In this document: positions 28,662 to 36,161 of the stretch, one piece after another
How the letters are laid out: every line of letters starts with the position of its first letter
Position numbering within the stretch: position 1 is the stretch's first letter
Source of the DNA: Streptomyces rapamycinicus NRRL 5491
GTDB lineage: Bacteria > Actinomycetota > Actinomycetes > Streptomycetales > Streptomycetaceae
Length of the DNA stretch: 64,000 bases
Assembly (NCBI RefSeq): GCF_024298965.1
Contig: NZ_CP085193.1
Span: 8,928,001-8,992,000 of the forward strand
Reading direction: 5' to 3'
Translations under genes and position numbers: made by a program
The notes under the pieces: generated by a model
The model's input: the letters and a program-made list of their open reading frames with translations, nothing else
The model's database searches: none
What the model was told of the DNA's origin: nothing

Positions 28662-30077
28662 CTACACCCCGCGCACCTGGGCGATCTTCCGCCCGGCCTT
28701 GAGGTAGACCGCGCCGGAGGCCCCCGTGAGCCCGGCGGACGCCAGCGTCTCCGCGACCACCTCGGCCAGCGGGCGCACCGCCTGGGCCTCGGGCAGCACC
28801 ACCGACTCCTGGCCGCCCTCGGCCTCGATCACCAGCCGCAGACCGTTCTGCTTGGCGACCCGGCGGGCGGCCGAGGCGCTGGGCTGGAACTCCAGCACCT
28901 TGCTCAGCACGGTCGCGATGGACTCGCTGCCGTGCTCCCCGGCGTCGACCACCGGCGTCTCGACGTCGGAGAAGCTCTTCTTGGAGAACTGGGCGACGAA
29001 GCCCGCACGGGCCGCCATCGCCTTCTCCAGGCCGTACAGCGCCGCCACCACCTCGCCCGCCAGGACCTTCTTCAGATCCATCGGGTGCAGCGACCGCTCC
29101 TCGACCCGGGCGATCGCGGCGGCGATCTCCGTGTCCGTCCACTCGGTCCATGCCTCCAGGTACGGCTTCATCAGCCGGTCCGGAATCGACATGATCTTGC
29201 CGAAGACATCGTCGGCGGTCGCGGAGAGCGCCACATAGTTGCCCTTGGACTTGGACATCTTGGCGCCGGTGCCGTCCGTACCCTCGATCAGCGGCATCGT
29301 GACCACCAGCTGCGGCCGCTGCCCGCGCAGCTCCATCAGCTTGCGGCCCATCTGCAGATTGAGCAGCTGATCCGCGCCGCCCAGCTCCGCATCGCACTCC
29401 AGGGCCACCGAGTCCAGCGCCTGCGCGATCGGGTAGAGCAGCTCGGACATGGTCAGCCCGGAGCCGGCGGCCAGCCGGTTGCGGAAGTCCTCGCGCTGCA
29501 GCAGCTGGGAGACCGGCACCTGGGCGAGCAGCCCCAGCAGCTCCGGGAAGGTGTACGGCGCCAGCCACTCGCTGTTCTGCCGGAAATTGACCTTCTCGAA
29601 GTCGAAGAACGGCCGGACCTGGTCCTGGTAGCCCGCGAGGTTCCGGGCGATGTCCTCGTCGGTCAGCGGCGGGCGCTCCGCCGTACGGCCCGACGGGTCG
29701 CCGATCTTGGCCGTGAAGTCGCCGATCAGCAGCGTGACGTCATGCCCCATGCGCTGGAAGCGATTGAGGATGATCATCGGCACCACATGGCCGAGGTGCA
29801 CATCGGCGGCCGTCGGGTCGATGCCCAGCTTGATGGCCAGGCCCTGGCCGGCGCCGCGGCGCTCCTCGATCCGCTTGGCCAGGTCCGCCACGCCGGGCAG
29901 GATCTCGACCGTACGGGACGCGATCAGCTCGGCCTGCTCCGTCGGCGAGAGGTCCGTCAGGTCGATATAGCGCCGCGAGCCCGTCTCCTCGAGCAGCCGC
30001 TCGACGGTCTTGTCGGAGGAGAGGTCCTGGCTGAGGAGCTCACTGGCGCGGGCGACGGATTCGCCGAGGCGTGTCAT
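28662..30077 (-). CDS. tyrS: Tyrosine--tRNA ligase
   Basis: The 471-residue class I synthetase charges tRNA-Tyr. The HIGH-type motif is ADVHLGHVVPM near residue 91, and the class motif is KMSKSKGN near residue 250. The C-terminal S4-like RNA-binding region covers about 405-471 (ASAARRVAKQNGLRLVIEAE). LGIDPTAADVHLGH marks the long-branch (TyrRZ-type) enzyme rather than the B. subtilis TyrS type. ATG at 30077 has AGGA about 7 nt upstream. No T-box leader is visible in the short upstream region. Confidence 0.95.
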   Translation of the reverse strand: MTRLGESVARASELLSQDLSSDKTVERLLEETGSRRYIDLTDLSPTEQAELIASRTVEILPGVADLAKRIEERRGAGQGLAIKLGIDPTAADVHLGHVVPMIILNRFQRMGHDVTLLIGDFTAKIGDPSGRTAERPPLTDEDIARNLAGYQDQVRPFFDFEKVNFRQNSEWLAPYTFPELLGLLAQVPVSQLLQREDFRNRLAAGSGLTMSELLYPIAQALDSVALECDAELGGADQLLNLQMGRKLMELRGQRPQLVVTMPLIEGTDGTGAKMSKSKGNYVALSATADDVFGKIMSIPDRLMKPYLEAWTEWTDTEIAAAIARVEERSLHPMDLKKVLAGEVVAALYGLEKAMAARAGFVAQFSKKSFSDVETPVVDAGEHGSESIATVLSKVLEFQPSASAARRVAKQNGLRLVIEAEGGQESVVLPEAQAVRPLAEVVAETLASAGLTGASGAVYLKAGRKIAQVRGV

Positions 30078-30161
30078 GGCGTTCCTGGGGATAGACGAAA
30101 CGGAAATGGATGGATCCGAAACGGTCGCTTCGGATGGGCGTGGACCAGTCTATTCGGCTCC

Positions 30162-31556
30162 TCACACCCCCTTGCTGACCGAGCTCATGTTGAAGTCCGG
30201 AATGCGCAGCGGCGGCACCGCGGCGCGGTTGAAGTAGTCGCTCCACTCCCGCGCCAGCGTCCGCTCGGTGCGGCCCGCCTCGGTGGCGCGGGCGAGCAGA
30301 TCCACCGGTGACTCGTTGAACCGGAAGTTGTTCACCTCGCCGACCACCTCGCCGTTCTCCACGAGATAGACCCCGTCCCTGGTCAGCCCCGTGAGCAGCA
30401 GCGTCGCCGGGTCGACCTCGCGGATGTACCACAGGCAGGTCAGCAGCAGCCCCCGCTCGGTCGACGCGACCATCTCCGCCAGCGAGCGGGTGCCGCCCGC
30501 GTCCACGATGAGGTTGTCGACCGCGGGGGCGAGCGGCAGCCCGGTGAGGGCGGATGTGTGCCGGGTGGTGACCAATCGCTGGAGCACCCCGTCACGGACC
30601 CAGTCGGTGGCGGACAGCGGCAGACCGTTGTCGAAGACGGACGCGTCGTCCCCGGACGAGTGCGCGATCACGAACGGCGCCGCTTCAAGACCCGGCTCGG
30701 CCGGGTCGCTGCGCAGCGTGAAGGGCAGCTCGGACAGCTTCTCGCCGACCCGGGTGCCACCGCCCGGCTTGCTGAAGACCGTACGGCCCTCCGTCGCGTC
30801 CCGGGCCGAGGACGACCACAGCTGGTCGATCAGCAGATCGGCCACCGCGCTCGGCGGCAGCAGCGTCTCGTAGCGGCCGGCCGGCAGCTCGACCCTGCGC
30901 TCGGCCCAGGCGAGCCGCTGGGCGAGCTCGGCGTTGATCGTGGCCGGGTCCACATCGGTGAAGTCCCGGGTGGCCCGCCCGGCCCAGGCCGAACGCGTCC
31001 GGTCCGGTGACTTGGCGTTGACCTCGAGCGTGCCGGTGGGCTGGTCATGGCGCAGCCGCAGCCCGGTGGAGCTGCCGAGATAGCTGGAGACCAGCTCATG
31101 GTGGGCGAATCCGTACAGCTCCCGGCCGCCCGCGCGGGCCTGGGCGAAGGACTCGCCGAGGGCGGGCGCGAAGTCGGCGAACACCTCGGAGGAGGTCACG
31201 GCCGGGGCGTCGGTGAAGCCGGGGGAGACCGCGGCGCCCGGATCCCGCTCCACCAGCGGCTGGGCGTCCTCGGCCGGCTCCGCCTCCCGCGCCGCCGCCT
31301 CGGCGGCCCGGACCAGCGGCTCCAGCTCCTCGGCGGTGACCGCGGACCGGGACACCACGCCCGAGGCGGTGCCCTGCCCGCCGTTCACTGTGGCCACGAC
31401 GGTCAGGGTGCGGCCACGGGTGACGCCATTGGTCGTCAGGGCGTTGCCCGCCCAGCGCAGATTGGCCGTCGAGGTCTCGTTGGCGATCACCACACAGCCG
31501 TCCGCGCGGGACAGCTCCAGGGCGCGCTCGACGATCTCATGGGGCTGCACGCTCAT
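30162..31556 (-). CDS. pmbA: TldE/PmbA-type subunit of the TldD/TldE metalloprotease
   Basis: The 464-residue protein has the TldE layout: an N-terminal domain (VERALELSRADGCVVIANET) and a C-terminal beta-rich core ending in GLTRDGVYLVENGEVVGEVN. It lacks the HExxH metal site, as TldE proteins do, and should form the heterodimer with TldD that trims unfolded or modified peptides. Its ATG overlaps the tldD stop (ATGA). A 7-bp inverted repeat, ATCCGAA/TTCGGAT (30114-30135), lies after it. Confidence 0.9.
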   Translation of the reverse strand: MSVQPHEIVERALELSRADGCVVIANETSTANLRWAGNALTTNGVTRGRTLTVVATVNGGQGTASGVVSRSAVTAEELEPLVRAAEAAAREAEPAEDAQPLVERDPGAAVSPGFTDAPAVTSSEVFADFAPALGESFAQARAGGRELYGFAHHELVSSYLGSSTGLRLRHDQPTGTLEVNAKSPDRTRSAWAGRATRDFTDVDPATINAELAQRLAWAERRVELPAGRYETLLPPSAVADLLIDQLWSSSARDATEGRTVFSKPGGGTRVGEKLSELPFTLRSDPAEPGLEAAPFVIAHSSGDDASVFDNGLPLSATDWVRDGVLQRLVTTRHTSALTGLPLAPAVDNLIVDAGGTRSLAEMVASTERGLLLTCLWYIREVDPATLLLTGLTRDGVYLVENGEVVGEVNNFRFNESPVDLLARATEAGRTERTLAREWSDYFNRAAVPPLRIPDFNMSSVSKGV

Positions 31557-33088
31557 CGTCCGGCCTCCTGGGTGGTGTTGAGGATGTTGACGCCGCGGAA
31601 AAGCGCCGACGGGCAGCCGTGCGAGACCGCCGCGATCTGCCCGGGCTGGGCCTTGCCACAGTTGAAGGCACCGCCCAGGACATACGTTCCCGGGCCGCCC
31701 ACGGCCGTCATCGAACCCCAGAAGTCGGTGGTGGTGGCCTGGTAGGCGAAGTCGCGCACCTGCCCGGCGAGAGCGCCGTTCCTGATGCGATACGCCCTCT
31801 GCGCCGTGAACTGGAAGTTGTACCGCTGCATATCGATCGACCAGGAGCGGTCGCCGACCAGATACAGACCGTTCTCGACGTCCCCGATCAGCTCCTCCGT
31901 CGAGGGGCCGCCGGGGGCGGGCCGCAGCGATACGTTCGCCATCCGCTGCACCGGCACATGGCCCGGCGAATCGGCGAAGGCGCAGCCGTTCGACCGCTCG
32001 AAACCGGTCAGCCGGGCGATCCGGCGGTCCAGCTGATAGCCGACGAGCGTGCCGCCCTTCACCAGGTCCCAGGACTGGGCGGCCACGCCTTCGTCGTCGT
32101 AGCCGATGGTGGCCAGCCCGTGCTCGGCGGTCCGGTCCCCGGTCACATTCATGACCTCGGAGCCGTACTTCAACTTTCCGAGCTGGTCGAACGTGGCGAA
32201 AGAGGTGCCCGCGTACGCCGCCTCGTAACCGAGCGCGCGATCCAGCTCGGTGGCGTGGCCGATCGACTCATGGATGGTCAGCCACAGATTGGACGGGTCC
32301 ACCACCAGGTCGTACGACCCGGCCTCGACTGCCGGCGCGCGCATCTTCTCGGCCAGCAGCTCCGGGATCTCCGCCAGCTCCGCGTCCCAGTCCCAGCCGC
32401 CCGCGCCGGGCCCACCGGTCAGATACTCCCAGCCGCGCCCGACCGGCGGGGCCAGGGTGCGCATCGAGTCGAACTCCCCGCTCGCCGGATCCACGGCCAC
32501 GGCCGTCAGCTGCGGGTGCAGCCGCACCCGCTGCTGGGTAGTCGTGCTGCCCGCCGTGTCCGCGTAGAACTTGTTCTCCTGCACGGTCAGCAGCGACGCG
32601 TCCGCGTGCGCGACCCCATCGGCCGCGAGCAGCCGTCGGCTCCACTCGGCGAGCAGTGAGGTCTTGTCGGAGTCGGCCACATCAAAAGGATTGACCTCAT
32701 ACGACGAAACCCAGGTCTTGTCGGCGTGCACCGGCTCGTCCGCCAACTCCACCCGCTCATCGGACCCCGCCGCCTCGATCACCTTGGCCGACAGCTTCGC
32801 CATCGCCACCGCCTGCGAGGCCACCCGCGCGGCGGCGTCCATGCTCAGATCCACCCCCGAGGCGAACCCCCACGCCCCGCCGTGCACCACCCGCACCGCA
32901 TACCCCAGATCGGTACTGTCGGCCGCCCCCGCAGGCTTGGCATCCCGCAACCGCCACGCGGCACTCCGCACCCGCTCCAACCGAAAGTCCGCATGCGCGG
33001 CCCCGAGCGCCCGCGCCCGCGCCAGCGCCGCATCGGCGAGCGCCCTGAGCGGCAGCGCGAGGAAGGACGGATCAATCTCGTGCGTCAC
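31553..33088 (-). CDS. tldD: TldD metalloprotease catalytic subunit
   Basis: The 511-residue protein has the metal-binding motif HESIGHATELD (about residues 271-281) and the later Cys of the GCPSALFRGVN segment. Domains follow the TldD order. GTG at 33088 is chosen because GAGGAG lies about 6 nt upstream and the family start (DPSFLALPLRALADAAL) follows; a longer frame upstream lacks coding bias. tldD and tldE are translationally coupled. A decayed fragment of a tldD copy lies at 35535-35637. Confidence 0.92.
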   Translation of the reverse strand: MTHEIDPSFLALPLRALADAALARARALGAAHADFRLERVRSAAWRLRDAKPAGAADSTDLGYAVRVVHGGAWGFASGVDLSMDAAARVASQAVAMAKLSAKVIEAAGSDERVELADEPVHADKTWVSSYEVNPFDVADSDKTSLLAEWSRRLLAADGVAHADASLLTVQENKFYADTAGSTTTQQRVRLHPQLTAVAVDPASGEFDSMRTLAPPVGRGWEYLTGGPGAGGWDWDAELAEIPELLAEKMRAPAVEAGSYDLVVDPSNLWLTIHESIGHATELDRALGYEAAYAGTSFATFDQLGKLKYGSEVMNVTGDRTAEHGLATIGYDDEGVAAQSWDLVKGGTLVGYQLDRRIARLTGFERSNGCAFADSPGHVPVQRMANVSLRPAPGGPSTEELIGDVENGLYLVGDRSWSIDMQRYNFQFTAQRAYRIRNGALAGQVRDFAYQATTTDFWGSMTAVGGPGTYVLGGAFNCGKAQPGQIAAVSHGCPSALFRGVNILNTTQEAGR

Positions 33089-33199
33089 GGGCGGCTCCTC
33101 GTCGTCGCGTACATCGCGTGGTGTCCGTCGGCAGTGAACCATGCCGGTGGGGGGTGGGGCGCGGTAATTGCGGTTGCGCTCCGCGCGGCGAAAGGACAA

Positions 33200-33227
33200 C
33201 GGCCGCCCCGGTTGCCCAGGGCGGCCG
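33200..33227 (-). terminator. Terminator after the DUF397 gene
   Basis: A 9-bp stem, CGGCCGCCC (33200-33208) with GGGCGGCCG (33219-33227), lies 10 bp after the DUF397 stop on the minus strand. Confidence 0.6.
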
Positions 33228-33236
33228 AGCGGGTGG

Positions 33237-33455
33237 TTACGCGCCGAACTCTTCAGCCGTGAGACGGCCGATGAACGCGTCCCACTGGCGTATGGAGAAG
33301 GCGAGTTGTTCTCCGTGGCGGTTCTTGGAGTCCCGTACGTGGACGGTGTCGGCGGTGGCGGCCACCTCGACGCACATGCCGCCTTCGTTGTCGCTGTAGC
33401 TGCTCTTGAACCATGAGAGTTCAGGTGTGTCGCTTCCAGCCTGCTTGTGGTTCAC
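33237..33455 (-). CDS. DUF397 protein (partner of the HTH regulator)
   Basis: The 72-residue protein has the DUF397 core: WFKSSYSDNEGGMCVEVA, VHVRDSKNRHG and FSIRQWDAFIGRL. In Streptomyces such small proteins are encoded beside Scr1/WhiJ-type HTH proteins and are thought to antagonise or assist them. Here the GTG start overlaps the HTH stop by 4 bp, so the pair is made together. A terminator follows. Confidence 0.9.
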   Translation of the reverse strand: MNHKQAGSDTPELSWFKSSYSDNEGGMCVEVAATADTVHVRDSKNRHGEQLAFSIRQWDAFIGRLTAEEFGA

Positions 33456-34249
33456 GTTTCTCCCCGCAGTTTCTCGATGAAGTCCAGTGACTCCTGTGGA
33501 GTGAGAGCTTGCGCGCGGATGATCCCGTACCGCTGCTCAAGCTCCCGGACGGCTTTGCGATCGGTCACAAGCGTGCCTCGTCCCTGTACTTCTGAGTAGG
33601 CCACGAGCTGTCGCCCTTTGCGCTCAAGGAGAGCGAATGGGCCGCCCAGCCCGGCATGGTCTCTCCGGTTGGTGGGCATCACCTGGAGCTCCACGTTGCG
33701 CATCTGGCCGATGGACAGCAGATGTTCCAACTCTCCTCGGAGAACCTCCTCGCCGCCGAGCGGGCGCCGCAGCACGGTCTCCTCCGTCACGAAGCTCATG
33801 GCGGGTGCGGGCCGATGCGCGAAAAGTTCTTGGCGGGCGAGGCGCGCGGAAACCCGCTGCTCAACGGTCTTTTCGTCCAGAACCGGGCGGCGCATGCGGT
33901 AGATGACACGAGCGTATTCCTGCGTTTGCAGCAACCCGTTGACGACCTGGCTGTCGTACGCGTGGAACTCGGTCGCCTGTGCCTCCAGCCGTGCCGCGCC
34001 TCGGAAGAACGCCGGGAGCTGTACGTTGGCCACCTCCTCCTTGGCCGCCCGCAGGACCCCGAATGCCTCCAGTGCCTCGTCCGCTGCGTCCAGGAACTCC
34101 GGCTGTGGCACCCGGCGTCCCTGTTCGACCGAGGAGACCTGCTCCTCGCTATACCCGATCGCCTCACCCAACTGTGCCTGCGTGAGCCCCGCCCGTTCGC
34201 GGAAGAGCTTCACCTGCCTGCCGATGCATTTGACGATGTCACCCGCCAT
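33452..34249 (-). CDS. Scr1/WhiJ-type helix-turn-helix regulator (XRE + DUF5753)
   Basis: The 265-residue protein has an N-terminal XRE helix-turn-helix (about 10-65; LTQAQLGEAIGYSEEQVSSV, EQGRRVPQP) and a C-terminal DUF5753 region (about 80-265) with AYDSQVVNGLLQTQEYARVI and GPFALLERKGRQLVAYSEVQ. ATG at 34249 is preferred: GGAGG lies about 8 nt upstream; a GTG two codons earlier overlaps that site. Relatives include WhiJ, which affects sporulation timing. It is divergent from an RsbW-like ATPase, with a perfect inverted repeat between them. Confidence 0.9.
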   Translation of the reverse strand: MAGDIVKCIGRQVKLFRERAGLTQAQLGEAIGYSEEQVSSVEQGRRVPQPEFLDAADEALEAFGVLRAAKEEVANVQLPAFFRGAARLEAQATEFHAYDSQVVNGLLQTQEYARVIYRMRRPVLDEKTVEQRVSARLARQELFAHRPAPAMSFVTEETVLRRPLGGEEVLRGELEHLLSIGQMRNVELQVMPTNRRDHAGLGGPFALLERKGRQLVAYSEVQGRGTLVTDRKAVRELEQRYGIIRAQALTPQESLDFIEKLRGET

Positions 34250-34310
34250 GCCCACCCACCTCCTTGCGCGAGAACGCGCCCCTTCCCCTCGGCGTCACGG
34301 CGGTCCTCCC

Positions 34311-34335
34311 GTACGGGCACCGGTCGTGCCCGTAC
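34311..34335. promoter_or_regulatory. Perfect 10-bp inverted repeat between divergent HTH and ATPase genes
   Basis: GTACGGGCAC (34311-34320) and GTGCCCGTAC (34326-34335) are exact reverse complements separated by CGGTC. The position, 62 bp upstream of the HTH start and 64 bp upstream of the ATPase start, suits an operator controlling both. The binder is not known; the HTH protein itself is the first candidate. Confidence 0.5.
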
Positions 34336-34398
34336 CGCGACCCTGCGTACCCGCCGCCCGTCTGGTCAGGCTAGGCGCGCTTCGCCACGCTCGGTGAC

Positions 34399-34899
34399 GT
34401 GAATGGCGAAAATCCCCCTAGCGGTACATTCGAGATGTTCTTCACCTCTTCCCGGCGCGGTGCCCGGCTCGCCCGGCGCATCGTCGTCCGCAGACTGGAG
34501 GAGTGGGGCATCCCCCGGGACGGCGAGGCTTCGCAGAGCCTCGCGCTGATCGCGGGCGAACTCGCGGCGAATGCCGTAAAACACGGGCATGTGCCCGGCC
34601 GGAACTTCTATCTGCGGCTCAGCGTGCAGCCTCCGCCCGGCGGAGACAGCCGTGGCGGACCCGTCTCGGCCCGTATCGAGGTATCCGACGCCCGCGACGA
34701 GCGGCGCCCGGTGCTCCGGGACCAGGAGGACGAGGCGGAGTGCGGGCGCGGGCTGCTGCTCGTGGACGCGCTCGCGTCGAAGTGGGGGGTGGCGGAACGG
34801 GGCGTCGGGAAGACGGTGTGGTGCGAATACGCTCTCGCGTCCGAGGAGTGCCGGTCGCGGCAGGTCACGGGAGACACTGGAGCCGGCGATGCGCGATGA
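34399..34899 (+). CDS. RsbW-like ATP-binding protein (anti-sigma factor type)
   Basis: The 166-residue GHKL ATPase has the N-box in LALIAGELAANAVKHGHVPG (about 50-70), the G1-like EVSDARDERRP and the G2-like ECGRGLLLVDALASKWGV. Many Streptomyces have such stand-alone ATPases next to Scr1-type HTH/DUF397 pairs. They may act as anti-sigma or signalling kinases. The GTG at 34399 has only a weak ribosome site. The stop overlaps the Uma2 gene by 11 bp. Confidence 0.85.
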   Translation: MNGENPPSGTFEMFFTSSRRGARLARRIVVRRLEEWGIPRDGEASQSLALIAGELAANAVKHGHVPGRNFYLRLSVQPPPGGDSRGGPVSARIEVSDARDERRPVLRDQEDEAECGRGLLLVDALASKWGVAERGVGKTVWCEYALASEECRSRQVTGDTGAGDAR

Positions 34900-35521
34900 T
34901 GGGGGCACGGACAAGCAGGACCGCCGTGGTGAGGGAGCGTCGGCCGTGGAGTACGGGCGTCTACGGGAAATCGCGGAGCGGCTCGCCGAACACGCCCCTG
35001 ACTCGTTCCGGGGCTACGAGATCAGCGGCGACGAGATCGTCATGATGATGTCCGCCTCGCGTCCGCACGAGTTCATCGCTCTGCGTATCCGCCAGCAGCT
35101 CGACCGGCAGATCCCGTCTTTCCTGGTCGCCCACACGGGCGGTGAGGTGGAAGACTCCTCACTCGGGAAACTCCGGCGCCCGGATCTGATCGTGGTTCCT
35201 GACGCGGTGTTCGCCGAGAACACGATGGCACCGTTCCATCCCCGAGATGTCGCTTTGGTCGCCGAGATCGTCTCGCCGTCGAATCACTCCACCGACTGCG
35301 TCGAGAAGACGCACGACTACCCGGCGATGGGCATCCCTCTCTATCTTCTCGTCGATCCACGGAAGGGCACCATCGCGGCCCTGTCCGATCCGGGCCCCGG
35401 GCTCGGCGGTGAGGGCCCCCGCTACCGCACCCGCAGTGATTACGCCTTCGGCGACGAGGTGGCCATCGGTGACTGGACCCTCGCCACCACGGACCTGCGA
35501 ACCTATCCCGAGGACCACTGA
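34889..35521 (+). CDS. Uma2 family (DUF820) PD-(D/E)XK nuclease-like protein
   Basis: The 210-residue protein has the Uma2 core: YEISGDEIVMMMSASRPHEF, GGEVEDSSLGKLRRPDLIVV with the catalytic Asp, ALVAEIVSPSNHSTD with Glu, and KTHDYPAMGIPLYLLVDPRK. The fold is that of restriction endonucleases, but the biological role of the family is unknown. ATG at 34889 overlaps the ATPase gene by 11 bp. A GTG 14 codons further on is also possible. Confidence 0.87.
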   Translation: MRDDGGTDKQDRRGEGASAVEYGRLREIAERLAEHAPDSFRGYEISGDEIVMMMSASRPHEFIALRIRQQLDRQIPSFLVAHTGGEVEDSSLGKLRRPDLIVVPDAVFAENTMAPFHPRDVALVAEIVSPSNHSTDCVEKTHDYPAMGIPLYLLVDPRKGTIAALSDPGPGLGGEGPRYRTRSDYAFGDEVAIGDWTLATTDLRTYPEDH

Positions 35522-35534
35522 CCCGCTGACCACC

Positions 35535-35637
35535 GTCGGCGGCCAGCAGTCGCTGGCTCCACTCGGTGAGCAGTCCGGTTTTGTCGGAGTCGGTCAGAGC
35601 TATGTTGCTACGACATCGGGCGCGGTAATTGCCGTTG
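35535..35637 (-). pseudogene. Relic of a tldD copy with an internal deletion
   Basis: Bases 35535-35600 match the tldD gene at 32618-32683 at roughly 80% identity by eye and, read on the minus strand, still encode DSDKTGLLTEWSQRLLAADG (TldD has DSDKTSLLAEWSRRLLAADG). Bases 35618-35637 match the DNA just upstream of tldD (33158-33177) at 19 of 20 positions. The sequence between these two parts is missing, so the fragment is a duplicated and decayed remnant. It lies between the Uma2 gene and the toxin operon. Confidence 0.65.
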
Positions 35638-35708
35638 GAACGCCGGGCCTGGGTTCCCGCCCCGGCCGACGACCGCGCCGCTCGTCGGTCAGGTCCGATG
35701 CAGCAAGA

Positions 35709-36149
35709 CTAGGCATCATGGACATACGCGAAGGCATGGTACTCGTATTCCTCTTCGAAGAAGACGACGAGAACCCTTATGTCATGGGACAACAGCATCA
35801 GATCACTGCCGAGAACTTCTCGTAGTTTCCGCGCCCATCCGCGCTCAGGGAGCGCGCACTCCAGCCACGGAAAGAACTGCATCGAGGTTCGAATATGCAC
35901 GGTTTGCCCAATGCCGGCTTGCTCGGCGAATTGCTCCATCCACGATTCCACCCGATCTTCACCCAGCTCATCGCTGATCTGAGAATCGGGAACCGAGGCC
36001 GAGCTCAAATATTCGGCGATCTCGCCATCGACCCACTCTGGGATGCTCTCCGGACCGTGATATTTTATGCCGTCCAGGGCAGACAGGATTTTCTCGGCCT
36101 CACGTTTTTCCTTGTGTAGTCGAAGTTTTTCCTGCAGTTCCCTACTCAT
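35709..36149 (-). CDS. Candidate immunity protein of the RHS toxin
   Basis: The 146-residue acidic protein starts with a charged helix (MSRELQEKLRLHKEKREAEK) and has an acidic middle (SDELGEDRVESWMEQFAEQA). It ends in a beta-like segment (IRVLVVFFEEEYEYHAFAYV). I recognise no family. The gene begins 12 bp after the RHS toxin stop on the same strand, and its GC content is clearly below the window average. Both traits are typical of polymorphic-toxin immunity genes. The role is inferred from position. Confidence 0.6.
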   Translation of the reverse strand: MSRELQEKLRLHKEKREAEKILSALDGIKYHGPESIPEWVDGEIAEYLSSASVPDSQISDELGEDRVESWMEQFAEQAGIGQTVHIRTSMQFFPWLECALPERGWARKLREVLGSDLMLLSHDIRVLVVFFEEEYEYHAFAYVHDA

Positions 36150-36161
36150 CTTCTAATCCAG

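Noticed and set aside
30114..30135. ATCCGAA/TTCGGAT inverted repeat between tldE and tyrS as an operator
   Set aside because: Short (7 bp) and placed just after the tldE stop; a weak terminator is the simpler reading and support is too thin for a separate feature.
35709..36149. Small gene after the RHS toxin as an unrelated housekeeping gene
   Set aside because: It follows the toxin by 12 bp on the same strand and shares its low GC content, so an immunity role is more likely, although no family was recognised.
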